This document shows, piece after piece, positions 1 to 9,266 of a DNA stretch of 64,000 nucleotides. The DNA is from Rhizobium sp. CFBP 8762 (GTDB lineage: Bacteria > Pseudomonadota > Alphaproteobacteria > Rhizobiales > Rhizobiaceae), in contig NZ_JACYUD010000001.1 of assembly GCF_014841565.1 (NCBI RefSeq), forward strand, positions 798,753-862,752, given 5' to 3'. Every line of letters begins with the position of its first letter. Within the stretch, counting starts at the first letter, position 1. Both the position numbers and the translations under genes were made by a program. A model generated the notes under the pieces. The model did no database searches, was not told the origin of the DNA, and saw nothing but the letters and a program-made list of their open reading frames with translations.

Positions 1-720
1 GCACCACGGCGCGTCCTCATCCCAGCCCTCGTGAAAACGGCGGGCACGCAGAAGATTTTCAGGCTTCAGCGTGTCCATCGTATCGCCCCACGCAATGGCC
101 TCGCGCGCCAGCAACAGCGCCGTGGGAAAATGCGCCCGCACCAGATCATAGTCATGCAGGACAGCCAGAACGGTGCGGTTTTCGCCCTGCCAATGTTTCA
201 CCAGCGCGACCAGATCGGTGACGGTTTTCATATCGACGGCGTTGAAGGGCTCGTCCAGAAGAATGAGATTGGCATCCTGCACCAGCACACGGGCAAACAG
301 CGCCCGCTGCAACTGCCCGCCAGACAACGTATCGATGGCGCGCTTCTCAAACCCTTCCAGCCCCACCGCCGACAGGGCCTGAAGCAGAACATCGCGGTCC
401 TGCGCCGTATGCCGCCCCAGCAAGCCCCGACGGGGCCAAAGGCCAAGGGACACGAGATCGATCACCCGAGCCGGAAACGAGCGGTCGAGTTCCGACATCT
501 GCGGCAGATAGGCAATGCGCGTATCGGCAGAGACGGTCACACGCCCGCTGATGGGCTTCAACAGGCCGGAAATACCCTTCATCAAGGTGGATTTGCCGGA
601 CCCGTTGGCACCGACAACCGCTGTCAACGAACCGACAGGCACCGTGCCATTCAGGTGATGCACAGCAGCATGACCGTTATAGCCAAGGGTCAAATCCTGA
701 AAGGTAAGGCAAGCAGTCAT
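1..720 (-). CDS. Zinc-type ABC transporter ATPase, partial (AztA/ZnuC-like)
   Basis: ATP-binding subunit that would power import of a divalent metal, probably zinc, through an inner-membrane permease. The reading frame starts at the ATG complementary to 718-720 and runs 240 codons without a stop off the left edge, so the C-terminus is missing. Walker A GANGSGKS lies at residues 37-44, followed by the LSGGQ signature, Walker B LILLDEP and an H-loop LHDYD. A GGAGAG ribosome site sits 5 bases before the ATG. The N-terminal strand (LTFQDLTLGY) resembles the AztA subgroup of zinc ABC ATPases as I recall it. The Zur-like operator just upstream supports zinc over manganese, but the permease and binding protein are outside the window. 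Confidence 0.8.
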   Translation of the reverse strand, partial: MTACLTFQDLTLGYNGHAAVHHLNGTVPVGSLTAVVGANGSGKSTLMKGISGLLKPISGRVTVSADTRIAYLPQMSELDRSFPARVIDLVSLGLWPRRGLLGRHTAQDRDVLLQALSAVGLEGFEKRAIDTLSGGQLQRALFARVLVQDANLILLDEPFNAVDMKTVTDLVALVKHWQGENRTVLAVLHDYDLVRAHFPTALLLAREAIAWGDTMDTLKPENLLRARRFHEGWDEDAPWC

Positions 721-763
721 CGGCTCTCCGGTCATGGATTGTCGTCCATGACCTCTGATCTAT

Positions 764-781
764 GTGATGTTATTACATTCG
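764..781. promoter_or_regulatory. Candidate Zur operator
   Basis: The core ATGTTATTACAT (767-778) is a near-palindrome. It matches the alphaproteobacterial Zur consensus GATATGTTATAACATATC at 11 of the 12 central positions; the flanks match poorly. It lies about 45 bases upstream of the metal ABC ATPase start and just beyond the 3' end of the aldolase gene. Only the ATPase gene reads away from it, so that gene is the likely target. The assignment is by consensus matching alone. Confidence 0.55.
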
Positions 782-796
782 TCAAGAGCAGAATGG

Positions 797-1867
797 TTAT
801 CCGGCTGTACCCTTGCGGTCCAGCGCCTGACGGTACTGTTCGGCTTCCCAATTGCTGAGTTCATACTCCTGCGCGCTGGTGAGATAGTCGATGTCTTCGC
901 CTTCGGGTACGCGGGTCACGACTTCGGCCAAGCAGCGTGCCATGGCCTCGCCCCCTGCCGTCAATTCGCTCGACAAGAGCACGCCCTTGCCCGCAACGAC
1001 GATCATTTTGGGCGCCGGGCGACCGCTGATCGATGCTTCGGCGAGATAGCCCGCGACGGTATCATCGTTTTTCAACTGGCCGATGGTCGTGCCGAGAAAA
1101 ATAACATGGTCAGGGTAGAGCGAACCGGACAGGGCAATGCCGAGCGAGGCGCGATCCAAAGCGGTCGCGTGGGTTTCCCGATCCTTCGCCGGGGCAAATG
1201 CAGTGCCGGATGACACCGTCTCCAGCCATGCGGCATCAACCGGCATCGGCTCACGCTGCGGCAGGGACAGAGCGGCGGTTACGGTTTCGATGCGCTCGGC
1301 AACCTGGCTCACGGTATCGCCCATAATGACGATGCCGTGGTTGCGCAGCACCAACACATCCGGCCTTTTGTCCACAACCTCGGCAATGGCGTTGGCCAAT
1401 GGCGTACCGGGGCGGCGATAGGGTATCATCGCCCAGGTCAAACCCGGCGCATCCTTTGCCATGCGCTCGGCAATGATGGCTTCGCCTTGCTCGAGCACGG
1501 ACAGAGCAATGGTATTGACGCAATGAAAATGGGCGACAACGGCCTGAGGAATGACCGCGTGGACACTGGTTTCAATGGAGGGCCGCAGACCACTAGCATT
1601 CAAATCGTTGAGCACGAAATCCGTGGCCTTTTCCGCCCGTGGATCGCCCGCATGCAGGGCTGCGACCAGCGGGGTGATTTCCACCGGAACCATGATGTCC
1701 TTGTCCAGCGCGTGGGCAAGCCATGTGCCGGATGCCTTGACCCAAAGAGTACCGTCGATCTTGATTGACGTATTGCCGCCTGCCCCCTGCGTGCGGCGCA
1801 TGTCTTTGCCAAGCGCTGCGGACAGCGTCAGAAGCTCTGTAAATTGTGCATTTTGTACCGGCGGCAT
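797..1867 (-). CDS. Class II aldolase/adducin family protein
   Basis: A 356-residue predicted zinc-dependent class II aldolase of the fuculose/rhamnulose/ribulose-phosphate type, probably cleaving a ketose 1-phosphate to dihydroxyacetone phosphate and an aldehyde. The family's zinc histidines appear in AHFHC and in RNHGI, and the likely catalytic glutamate in SIETSVH. About 120 residues follow the aldolase fold. The frame extends 30 codons further upstream, but the ATG at 1867 has a strong GGAGGA site 9 bases before it, so that start is preferred. It is transcribed away from the DeoR regulator, kinase and importer at 2044-7847, which it presumably serves. The exact substrate cannot be read from sequence. 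An adducin-like or epimerase function is less likely given the sugar-kinase context. Confidence 0.8.
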   Translation of the reverse strand: MPPVQNAQFTELLTLSAALGKDMRRTQGAGGNTSIKIDGTLWVKASGTWLAHALDKDIMVPVEITPLVAALHAGDPRAEKATDFVLNDLNASGLRPSIETSVHAVIPQAVVAHFHCVNTIALSVLEQGEAIIAERMAKDAPGLTWAMIPYRRPGTPLANAIAEVVDKRPDVLVLRNHGIVIMGDTVSQVAERIETVTAALSLPQREPMPVDAAWLETVSSGTAFAPAKDRETHATALDRASLGIALSGSLYPDHVIFLGTTIGQLKNDDTVAGYLAEASISGRPAPKMIVVAGKGVLLSSELTAGGEAMARCLAEVVTRVPEGEDIDYLTSAQEYELSNWEAEQYRQALDRKGTAG

Positions 1868-1992
1868 TGGTGCGTGTCCTCCACAAATCCGTGCTGCGAT
1901 GCAGCACCTCCCACGCAACAAACTAGGCTTTTGAAACATTTCCGTCAACAATGACAATCTTTCATCATATTCCTTGCCAGTTGCGATAAGAT

Positions 1993-2010
1993 ATGATTAG
2001 CTTCAATCAT
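1993..2010. promoter_or_regulatory. Inverted repeat in divergent aldolase/deoR promoter region
   Basis: ATGATT (1993-1998) and AATCAT (2005-2010) form a perfect 6-base inverted repeat with a 6-base spacer. It lies between the divergent aldolase and DeoR-type genes, about 33 bases upstream of the regulator start. It is a candidate site for autoregulation or for control of both promoters. The assignment rests only on symmetry and position. Confidence 0.35.
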
Positions 2011-2043
2011 CAAAGCATGAGGAGCTTTGGGAGGAGCATCTTT

Positions 2044-2838
2044 ATGAGCGATATGCATCGCCATAAAATTATCGTCGATCTGTTGCGAGAGCGCCCATTT
2101 GCGTCTGTGCGCGAATTGCAGGATATGCTGGGCGTATCGGCGGCAACGGTGCGGCGCGATATCGACCGCCTGCATGAGGCTGGTGAGGCCCGCAAGGTCT
2201 ATGGCGGCGTGTCGGTCAGCGAGGCAAGCATTGCCCATGAGTCGTCCGCGCGTCCGTTCAATGAGAATCGTGGCATTGCCGTCGATGCAAAGCGCGCCAT
2301 TGCTGCCAAGGCGGAAACACTGGTGCATGATGGCGACGCCATCATTGTCCATGCAGGCAGCACCTGCTTTCAGCTCGGTGTCCGGCTGGCGAGTCGAAGC
2401 CTTTCGATTTTCACCAATTCCATTCCACTGACGGCCCATCTCGGCGATTACGGCACATGTCAGGTTACGGTATCGGGTGGTGAGTTCCACCGCGAGCCCG
2501 GCATTATTCACGATTTGAGTGGGACAGCACCCGCCTTTATGGCCTCGAAGTTTTTTGTCGGCGCGCAGGGCATTGGCCCCGGTGGTATCATGGAATCTCA
2601 CCCGTTGCTGAGCAAGACCGTGAGAGAGCTGGCCGAATGCACAAACGAAATTATTGTTCTGGCCGATAGTCGAAAATTTTCCATCCGCCCGCGCAATGTC
2701 GTGCTACCTTTGGGCAGGATTGACGCCTTGGTGACCGATGAGGGAATATCGGAGGGCGCAGCACGCATGCTGGAGGATGCGGGCATAGCACTGCACATTG
2801 CACAAACGTCGGCACCGGTCTCGGGAGGACTGAATTGA
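2044..2838 (+). CDS. DeoR/GlpR-family transcriptional regulator
   Basis: A 264-residue sugar-operon regulator. The N-terminal helix-turn-helix (FASVRELQDMLGVSAATVRRDIDRL, in two parts) is typical of DeoR proteins. It is followed by a sugar-phosphate-sensing domain carrying the family's VHAGSTCFQL, GGEF and ADSRKF segments. The ATG at 2044 is chosen because GGGAGGAG ends 7 bases before it; an in-frame ATG at 1993 has no such site. The gene's stop overlaps the TTG start of the kinase, so the two are probably co-translated. It most likely represses this cluster and responds to a phosphorylated intermediate, as DeoR regulators commonly do. Confidence 0.88.
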   Translation: MSDMHRHKIIVDLLRERPFASVRELQDMLGVSAATVRRDIDRLHEAGEARKVYGGVSVSEASIAHESSARPFNENRGIAVDAKRAIAAKAETLVHDGDAIIVHAGSTCFQLGVRLASRSLSIFTNSIPLTAHLGDYGTCQVTVSGGEFHREPGIIHDLSGTAPAFMASKFFVGAQGIGPGGIMESHPLLSKTVRELAECTNEIIVLADSRKFSIRPRNVVLPLGRIDALVTDEGISEGAARMLEDAGIALHIAQTSAPVSGGLN

Positions 2839-4265
2839 CGCAACCATCCAACGCACTGGCTGTCTTTGATTTTGGCAAGACGAACACGAAGCTGTTCGTC
2901 TTCGCCGCCGATGGCCGCATCGTCGATGAGAGCAGGACGAAGCCTGTCTGGAGGATGGATGGCGATTTGCGTGTGCTGGATGAGGCCACGCTGTTCCAGT
3001 GGATGGAAGGCGCACTGCGCCAGGCCGTGCAAACGCATGACGTGGGCCATGTCATGTTTTCCGGTCACGGCTGCACCTTCGCGCTCGTGAATGCCGATGG
3101 CCTGACCCATCCGATTCTCGATTACGAGCAAGAAGTACCCCGCGAGATCGCAGCGCGGATCGATCCCAAGCTGCCATCCTTTGCCGAGACCTTTACCCCG
3201 TTGCTGCCGCTCGGCTTCAACGTAGCGCGCCATATGCTGTGGGTTCAGGAGCGCCAGCCCCAAGCCTTTGCGCGCGCCGATGCAATTCTGTCCTACTCCC
3301 AGTACTGGACATGGCGGTTTTCACGCCAAGCGCTATCGGAGGTGTCCTATCTCGGCTGCCACTCCTATCTCTGGGCGCCTCTGCACGACGATTTCAGTTC
3401 ACTTGTGGACGCCGAGGGCTGGCGCAGCAAGATGCCGGAACTGGCCCGCGCCGGTGCCATCGCCGGATCTTACGAGGTTGTGTTGAACGACAGCTCGCAA
3501 AAAGCCGTGGCGATCCACAATGGTGTGCACGACAGCAACGCCTCGCTCTATCTCTATCGCTCCGCCGGTCTGGACAATTTCACGCTGATTTCCACAGGCA
3601 CGTGGGTGGTGATCTTCAACTCCGCCTGCCCGCTCGACCGTCTGGATGAAACACGCGACATGCTGGCCAATGTCACCGTCGATCACCAGCCTGCCGCGAC
3701 CATCCGCTTCATGGGCGGACGCGAGTTCGATGTGGCAAGCGGCGGCTGGAATGCGCCGATTTCGGCTGATTCCATTGCCTCTGTCATCGCCAAAAGCATC
3801 TTTGCCCTGCCTTCTTTCGCCGCGGGCGGCCCGGTGCCGGACCTGAAAGGGCGGTTCGTCGGGACTATGCCCGAAGGCGAAGAGCGCGCAGCCGCAGCCC
3901 TGCTCTACGTGATGCTGATGACGGACCTGTCACTGGACCTGATTGCCTCAGACAATGATGTGATTATCGACGGTGGGCTGGCCAAAGCCGGGCTTTATCC
4001 GGGAATGCTGGCACAGCTTCGCCCCGGTCAGAGGTTCCTCACCAGCGATAATGTGGAGGGCAGTGCATCGGGCGCAGCCGCACTTGCATTTGAAGCATAT
4101 GGCCTTCGTCCTTTCAAAAATACCTGTGCACCAGTTGCCCCAAGCACCATATCCGGGCTCGACGCGTATCGACGCCAGTGGCGCGCCCAAGTAGAGGCTG
4201 CGCGGCACGTTGAGCGACAAAAGGAAACAGAAACACCAATGGCTATCGCACGGAGCGCATCATGA
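2835..4265 (+). CDS. FGGY-family carbohydrate kinase
   Basis: A 476-residue sugar kinase of the FGGY (hexokinase/actin fold) family, expected to phosphorylate a ketose or related sugar taken up by the adjacent importer. The N-terminal [13 protein letters not shown] phosphate loop, STGTWVVIF in the second lobe and a C-terminal [10 protein letters not shown] adenosine-binding segment are visible. It starts with TTG inside the regulator's stop (TTGA), preceded by GGGAGGA, and ends in an ATGA overlap with the ABC ATPase. With an aldolase and a ketose 3-epimerase nearby, phosphorylation of a ketopentose or ketohexose, perhaps at C1, is plausible. Substrate specificity within FGGY kinases cannot be assigned by eye. 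Confidence 0.85.
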   Translation: MTQPSNALAVFDFGKTNTKLFVFAADGRIVDESRTKPVWRMDGDLRVLDEATLFQWMEGALRQAVQTHDVGHVMFSGHGCTFALVNADGLTHPILDYEQEVPREIAARIDPKLPSFAETFTPLLPLGFNVARHMLWVQERQPQAFARADAILSYSQYWTWRFSRQALSEVSYLGCHSYLWAPLHDDFSSLVDAEGWRSKMPELARAGAIAGSYEVVLNDSSQKAVAIHNGVHDSNASLYLYRSAGLDNFTLISTGTWVVIFNSACPLDRLDETRDMLANVTVDHQPAATIRFMGGREFDVASGGWNAPISADSIASVIAKSIFALPSFAAGGPVPDLKGRFVGTMPEGEERAAAALLYVMLMTDLSLDLIASDNDVIIDGGLAKAGLYPGMLAQLRPGQRFLTSDNVEGSASGAAALAFEAYGLRPFKNTCAPVAPSTISGLDAYRRQWRAQVEAARHVERQKETETPMAIARSAS

Positions 4266-5854
4266 GCTTGAACGCGGCGACCGCATTGTCTCCAGACACG
4301 GCACCCGTGCTGGAAATGCGCAATATCAGCAAGACTTTCGGGTCTACCAAGGCGCTGTCCGGCGTGTCCTTTCAGGTCCGTCCCGGCGAAGTTCACGCTC
4401 TGATGGGCGAGAACGGGGCCGGCAAATCCACGCTGATGAAGGTGCTGTCAGGTGCTTACACCGCCGATCCCGGCGGCGAAATCCTCATCGACGGCAAGCC
4501 CATGCCCACAGGCGACCCGATCAAATCCAAGGCCAGCGGCATTGCTGTCATCTATCAGGAACTGGCGCTTGCGCCCAACCTGACGGTCGCGCAAAACATG
4601 TTTCTGGGTGCTGAACCGTCGCGCTTCGGCATCGTGGATCGTCGCGCCAACGAGCGCAAGGCACAGCCGATTCTCGACCGTCTGGGAGTGCCGTTCTCGG
4701 CGACAACAACCGTCGCCACGCTGTCACTCGGCGAGCGGCAGATGGTGGAAATTGCCCGCGCAATGACCACCAATGCCCGCATCATCGTCATGGACGAGCC
4801 TACGACATCGCTGACCACACGCGAGACGGACAAGCTGTTCGATGTGATTGCGACGTTGAAGGCCCAAGGCATCGCCATCGTCTATATCAGCCACCGCATG
4901 GAAGAAATCTATCAGCTTTCCGACCGTGTCAGCGTGTTGCGCGACAGTGCCTTCGTCGGCACTTTGACCCGTGACGAGTTGTCGGCGGAGCGGCTGGTCT
5001 CCATGATGGTGGGTCGCGATATCTCATCGTTCTACAAGAAGGAGCATCGCGCACCAACTGGCGACCGCAAGGTTGTGTTGTCGGCAGAAAACATCAGCGA
5101 CGGAAAGCGTGTCCATGGCTGCTCGCTAACGGTTCACGAGGGTGAAGTGCTGGCCCTTGCGGGTCTTGTGGGTTCCGGTCGCACAGAATTTGCCCGACTG
5201 ATTTTCGGCGCGGACAAGAAGCTGACCGGCACGGTTTCCCTGCTCGGCAAGCCGCTCAACATCAGCGGCCCGCGGGATGCCATCGATGCAGGCATTGCCT
5301 ACCTCACCGAGGACCGCAAAGGTCTCGGCCTGTTTCTGGACATGTCGATCAGCGAAAACATCAATGTCAGCGTCATTGGCCGCGATGCAACGGGAGGATC
5401 GCTCCTGAACTTCCCGGCTGCCAAACGCCGTGCCGCCAAGGCCATCAGCGATCTGGGCATTCGCACCAAGAGTGCATCGATCAACGTCGGTGCGCTGTCA
5501 GGCGGAAACCAGCAAAAAGCTTTGCTTGCCCGCCTTCTCGAAACCAAACCGCGCGTTATCATTCTGGATGAGCCGACGCGCGGCGTGGATGTGGGGGCGA
5601 AATCGGAAATCTACAAGTTGATTGACCAGTTGGCCCAGAGCGGCATTGCCATTCTGGTGATCTCCAGCGATCTGCCGGAGGTAATCGGCATTGCTGACCG
5701 TGTGCTTGTCATGCGCGAAGGCCGCATTGCAGGCGAAGTGGTCGGCAGTGCGGATAGCCCCGTGACGCAGGAAGCCATCATGGCCTTCTCCACCGGCCCG
5801 GTGGCCGATGCAAATACCCAGAAAAACACATCAAACAACGGGATACACTCATGA
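4262..5854 (+). CDS. Sugar ABC transporter ATPase (RbsA type)
   Basis: A 530-residue double-ABC ATPase of the CUT2 monosaccharide importer class. The first half has Walker A GENGAGKS at residues 49-56, signature LSLGERQ and Walker B IIVMDEP. The second half has the degenerate Walker A GSGRTE typical of RbsA/XylG proteins, an intact LSGGNQQ signature and VIILDEP. Only one catalytic site is therefore expected to be fully competent, as is normal for the class. It overlaps the kinase upstream and the permease downstream by four bases each, which shows a tight operon. Confidence 0.93.
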   Translation: MSLNAATALSPDTAPVLEMRNISKTFGSTKALSGVSFQVRPGEVHALMGENGAGKSTLMKVLSGAYTADPGGEILIDGKPMPTGDPIKSKASGIAVIYQELALAPNLTVAQNMFLGAEPSRFGIVDRRANERKAQPILDRLGVPFSATTTVATLSLGERQMVEIARAMTTNARIIVMDEPTTSLTTRETDKLFDVIATLKAQGIAIVYISHRMEEIYQLSDRVSVLRDSAFVGTLTRDELSAERLVSMMVGRDISSFYKKEHRAPTGDRKVVLSAENISDGKRVHGCSLTVHEGEVLALAGLVGSGRTEFARLIFGADKKLTGTVSLLGKPLNISGPRDAIDAGIAYLTEDRKGLGLFLDMSISENINVSVIGRDATGGSLLNFPAAKRRAAKAISDLGIRTKSASINVGALSGGNQQKALLARLLETKPRVIILDEPTRGVDVGAKSEIYKLIDQLAQSGIAILVISSDLPEVIGIADRVLVMREGRIAGEVVGSADSPVTQEAIMAFSTGPVADANTQKNTSNNGIHS

Positions 5855-6834
5855 GCGCGACGCCAGCAGTCAAAACAGACAGGGAAAAGCTACAGCTTAG
5901 AGCCACTCTGACGGCGCTCGGCATGTTGCCTGTTCTCATCATTCTTGCCATTGGCTTTGAAGTGTTGAGCGGCCGTTTCATGACCGTCAACAACCTGTCC
6001 ATCGTCATGCAGCAGGCGTCCATCAACATCGTTCTGGCTGCTGGCATGACCTTCGTCATCCTGACCGGCGGTATCGATTTGTCGGTCGGCTCCATTCTTG
6101 CCACAGCCGCCATGGTGGCCGTTATCGTTTCGCTGGTGCCCGATCAGGGTATGCTGGGCATACCGGCAGGCATCGCCGTTGGCCTCGCCTGCGGCATCGC
6201 CAATGGCAGTTTGATCGCGTTTCTCAAGCTACCGCCGTTTATTGTAACCCTTGGGTCACTCACGGCGGTGCGCGGCATCGCGCGTCTCGCCGGTGGCGAT
6301 ACCACTGTGTTCAACCCCAGCCTGCCCTTCGAATTCATCGGCAATGGCACTGTTCTGGGCGTTCCGTGGCTGGCGATCATCGCGCTCATCACCGTCATCG
6401 TTTCGTGGTTCATTCTGCGCCGCACCGTGCTTGGCACATGGATTTACGCCGTGGGCGGAAACCCGGAAGCGGCACGCCTGACCGGCATCAAGGTGCCAAT
6501 GGTGCTGTTGTTCGTCTATGGCATGTCAGGAATGCTTGCCGGTGTCGGTGGTGTCATGTCGGCGGCCCGCCTCTATGCGGCCAACGGCCTGCAACTCGGC
6601 CAGGCCTATGAGCTTGACGCCATCGCTGCCGTTATTCTCGGCGGAACCAGTTTTGTCGGCGGCGTCGGCTCCATCTGGGGTACGCTGATTGGCGCTCTCA
6701 TCATCGCTGTGCTGTCCAACGGCCTGATTCTGGTCGGCGTGTCGGACATCTGGCAGTACATCATCAAGGGTTTGGTTATCATCGCTGCGGTTGGTCTCGA
6801 CCGTTACCGTCTCAAAGGCGCAAGCCGCACGTGA
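5851..6834 (+). CDS. Sugar ABC transporter permease (RbsC type)
   Basis: A 327-residue hydrophobic protein with about eight to ten membrane segments and the family signatures GGIDLSVGS near residue 75 and GGTSFVGG in the C-terminal third. It forms the membrane channel of the CUT2 importer, presumably as a homodimer with the RbsA-type ATPase. It starts in an ATGA overlap with the ATPase gene. A 74-base gap holding an imperfect inverted repeat separates it from the binding-protein gene. Confidence 0.93.
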   Translation: MSATPAVKTDREKLQLRATLTALGMLPVLIILAIGFEVLSGRFMTVNNLSIVMQQASINIVLAAGMTFVILTGGIDLSVGSILATAAMVAVIVSLVPDQGMLGIPAGIAVGLACGIANGSLIAFLKLPPFIVTLGSLTAVRGIARLAGGDTTVFNPSLPFEFIGNGTVLGVPWLAIIALITVIVSWFILRRTVLGTWIYAVGGNPEAARLTGIKVPMVLLFVYGMSGMLAGVGGVMSAARLYAANGLQLGQAYELDAIAAVILGGTSFVGGVGSIWGTLIGALIIAVLSNGLILVGVSDIWQYIIKGLVIIAAVGLDRYRLKGASRT

Positions 6835-6840
6835 TAATCG

Positions 6841-6863
6841 TATCGGAACCGGTTTACCGGATA
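6841..6863. other. Imperfect inverted repeat between permease and binding-protein genes
   Basis: The segment reads TATCGG ... CCGGATA around a GGTTTACC centre, so the RNA could fold into a short hairpin. A hairpin here might stabilise the downstream binding-protein transcript or limit permease expression, a common arrangement in importer operons. No T-run follows, so it does not look like a terminator. Confidence 0.3.
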
Positions 6864-6908
6864 ACAGGGTGCCGTCACGAGGACAGCACTCGCTTCAGGA
6901 GGAAAGTC

Positions 6909-7847
6909 ATGTCGAAATTCACCAAGTTTTTGATGGGAACAGCGTTGGCTGCCGTTATGGTCGTGCCAGCGGCTGCCAAGGATCTGGAACGCATCGGCGT
7001 ATCCGTCGCACTTCTGGGCAACCCCTTCTTCGTTGCCACCGTCAAGGGCATCGAAGACCGCGCCAAAGCTATCAACCCCAATGTTCAGGTCACAGCTGTT
7101 TCGGCTGACTATGACCTTAACAAGCAGGTATCGCAGATCGACAGCTTTATTGCTGCAGGCGTTGATATCATCATGCTGAACGCCGTGGACGCAAGCGCCA
7201 TTGCACCGGCTGTGAAAAAGGCTCAGGCCGCTGGCATCATCGTTGCATCCTTCGACGTATCGGCACCAGGCTCGGACGTCACTGTGATGACCAACAATGT
7301 GAAGGCCGGTGAAGAAGCCTGCCAGTACATCGTTGACCAGCTCAAGGGCAAAGGCAACGTTCTGATCCTGAACGGACCTCAGGTTTCCTCGATCATCGAC
7401 CGCGTGAAGGGTTGCCAGGACGTGCTGGCGAAGAGCCCGGACATCAAGGTCCTGTCGTCTGACCAGAACGCACAGGGCTCGCGTGAAGGTGGCCTGTCAG
7501 TCATGCAGGGTCTGCTGACCCGCTTCGACAAGGTTGATGCCGTGTTCGCGATCAACGATCCGACCGCCATCGGTGCTGAACTGGCGTCCAAGCAGCTTGG
7601 CCGCAGCGAGTTCTTCATCACCTCGGTTGATGGCGCTCCTGATATCGAACAGGCACTGTCCACCGGCAAGTCCATGATCAAGGCATCCGCCTCGCAGGAC
7701 CCCTACACCATGTCCGGCCAGGCGCTGGAACTGGGCGTAAAGGCACTGAATGGCGAAAAGCCCGCTGAGCCGACCGTCCTTCTCGATCCGCAGCTCATCA
7801 CCAATGAGAATGTCAAGGATTACAAGGGCTGGACCGCAGCACGCTAA
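6909..7847 (+). CDS. Sugar ABC transporter periplasmic binding protein (RbsB type)
   Basis: A 312-residue type I periplasmic binding protein (LacI/RbsB fold) that delivers a sugar to the importer. The signal peptide covers about residues 1-22, ending ...VVPAAA before KDLERIG. The mature protein has VALLGNPFF at its start and VFAINDPTAIGA and TSVDGAPD in the second lobe, all typical of ribose-like binding proteins. AGGAGGAAAG immediately upstream fixes the ATG at 6909, although the frame is open further upstream. A strong terminator follows 19 bases after the stop. Confidence 0.92.
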   Translation: MSKFTKFLMGTALAAVMVVPAAAKDLERIGVSVALLGNPFFVATVKGIEDRAKAINPNVQVTAVSADYDLNKQVSQIDSFIAAGVDIIMLNAVDASAIAPAVKKAQAAGIIVASFDVSAPGSDVTVMTNNVKAGEEACQYIVDQLKGKGNVLILNGPQVSSIIDRVKGCQDVLAKSPDIKVLSSDQNAQGSREGGLSVMQGLLTRFDKVDAVFAINDPTAIGAELASKQLGRSEFFITSVDGAPDIEQALSTGKSMIKASASQDPYTMSGQALELGVKALNGEKPAEPTVLLDPQLITNENVKDYKGWTAAR

Positions 7848-7865
7848 TTGCTGCCACCAGTATCG

Positions 7866-7893
7866 CCCCGGCCCTCAAAAGCCGGGGTTTTTT
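7866..7893 (+). terminator. Intrinsic terminator after the sugar importer
   Basis: Stem CCCCGGC (7866-7872) pairs with GCCGGGG (7881-7887) around an 8-base loop and is followed by six T residues. It lies between the binding-protein gene and the epimerase gene. It would end or attenuate transcription from the importer operon and reduce read-through into the epimerase. Confidence 0.9.
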
Positions 7894-7922
7894 GTTTGAT
7901 CTTTCAAGAAAGCGGGAGGCCC

Positions 7923-8819
7923 ATGTCTAAACTTGGTATTCATTCCTTCGTATGGAGCGCGGGCTCGTCCAGAGACGAGCTGGAGCGCGCCCTTCAAAAA
8001 ACCCATGATCTGGGCTATAACCTCATTGAGTTTTCCTATCTCGACCCCAAACAGGTGGATGTCGACTGGCTTGCCAAGCGCATTGCCAGCCTGAACCTGT
8101 CCGTGTCGGTCAGCATGGGGTTGCCGCAGGAGGGTGATATTTCCTCCGAAGACGCGTCGATCGTCAAGAACGGCGAAGCAATTCTCGACAACGCCGTAAA
8201 ACTGGTGCGCGATCTCGGCGGCACAAAGCTTGCGGGCATTTTGAATTCTTCCCACGGCAAGCAGGAAAAGGGGCCAACCCGAAAGGCCTGGGACACGAGC
8301 GTCTCTACCCTGACGAAAGTCGCCGAGCGTGCCAAGGGTTCCGATGTCACGCTGAACCTCGAGATCGTCAACCGGTTCGAGAGCAACATGCTCAACACCG
8401 CAGCGCAGGGGCTGGCCTTTATTGCCGACACCGGTGCGTCCAACGTGCTGCTGCATCTCGATACGTTCCATATGAACATCGAGGAGGCCGATGTCGGCCT
8501 TGCCATCCGCCATGCCGCCGACAAGATCGGCTACATTCATATTGGCGAAAGCCATCGCGGTTTTCTCGGCACCGGCAACATCAACTTCGCCGCCATCTTC
8601 GATGCCCTTGTTGCCATCGGCTATGATGACTATGTGACATTTGAATCGTTCTCCACCGCAATTGTGGATGAGGACCTGTCCTTAAAGACCGCCATATGGC
8701 GCAATTTGTGGACCGACAATGTCGAGCTTGCCGACCATGCCCGCCGCTTTATCAGCCTTGGGCTGGAAACAGCAAAACGCAAGGCAGAGCTCGTTGCAGC
8801 GCCCCATACGCCGGGGTGA
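7923..8819 (+). CDS. Ketose 3-epimerase (L-ribulose/D-psicose 3-epimerase family)
   Basis: A 298-residue TIM-barrel sugar epimerase. The metal-binding set of the D-tagatose/D-psicose 3-epimerase family is present: Glu147 (LNLEIVNRFE), Asp180 (HLDTFHMN), His206 (IHIGESHRG) and Glu241 (VTFESFS). The N-terminus (KLGIHSFVWSA) and overall sequence recall the L-ribulose 3-epimerase described from Mesorhizobium loti. The enzyme would interconvert C3 epimers of a free ketose, bringing it into the form used by the FGGY kinase and aldolase. The ATG at 7923 follows GGGAGG. The gene lies behind a terminator, so it may have its own promoter or depend on read-through. Confidence 0.88.
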   Translation: MSKLGIHSFVWSAGSSRDELERALQKTHDLGYNLIEFSYLDPKQVDVDWLAKRIASLNLSVSVSMGLPQEGDISSEDASIVKNGEAILDNAVKLVRDLGGTKLAGILNSSHGKQEKGPTRKAWDTSVSTLTKVAERAKGSDVTLNLEIVNRFESNMLNTAAQGLAFIADTGASNVLLHLDTFHMNIEEADVGLAIRHAADKIGYIHIGESHRGFLGTGNINFAAIFDALVAIGYDDYVTFESFSTAIVDEDLSLKTAIWRNLWTDNVELADHARRFISLGLETAKRKAELVAAPHTPG

Positions 8820-8840
8820 GACAGACGCGGAGTGAAAGAA

Positions 8841-9266
8841 ATGGCAGATCCAAAGATGAAAACCCGCCCAATGGGCGCACGCGCCGTGCTGGGCCGCACC
8901 GGCTTTCCCGATATAACCTCGGATACGGGCGGAACGCTGAAAATCGCCACGGGCGTGTCGGAAGCAGGGTTCAATCCGGTGGATCTGCTTTACGCTTCGC
9001 TGTCGTCCTGTCTGGTTTTGAGCGCGCGCATTGCCGCCAGCAAGTTTGGCGTTCTGAAGGAATTGAACGAAGTGCGCGCCTCCGTTGCTGGCGAGAAGGC
9101 AGCAGACGAACCGTCCCGAATCATCCGTTTCAACATTTCCATCGAAATCGATGGAGATTTTGATGACGAGATGAAAGCCAAGATTGCTGAAGCCGCCGAA
9201 AACGATATCTGCACCGTCAGCAACACCATTCGCGGCAATCCGGAATTCGTGACGAAACTGCTTTAA
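8841..9266 (+). CDS. OsmC family protein
   Basis: A 141-residue OsmC/Ohr-superfamily protein. Both reactive cysteines of the family are present: Cys57 in LSSCLVLSAR and Cys124 in NDICTVSN. Such proteins reduce organic hydroperoxides through this cysteine pair. The ATG at 8841 follows GGAG with an 8-base gap; a GTG at 8832 is possible. It follows the epimerase by about 20 bases and may be co-transcribed, although no metabolic link to sugar use is obvious. Its 3' end overlaps that of the convergent peptide-transporter ATPase by four bases. Confidence 0.85.
   Translation: MADPKMKTRPMGARAVLGRTGFPDITSDTGGTLKIATGVSEAGFNPVDLLYASLSSCLVLSARIAASKFGVLKELNEVRASVAGEKAADEPSRIIRFNISIEIDGDFDDEMKAKIAEAAENDICTVSNTIRGNPEFVTKLL

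Noticed and set aside
31-858. A 275-codon plus-strand frame at the left edge
   Set aside because: It is antisense to the ABC ATPase, whose Walker motifs are intact on the minus strand.
4210-4614. Plus-strand 134-codon frame across the kinase/ATPase junction
   Set aside because: It overlaps the start of the ABC ATPase, including its Walker A motif, in a different frame and has no protein-like features.
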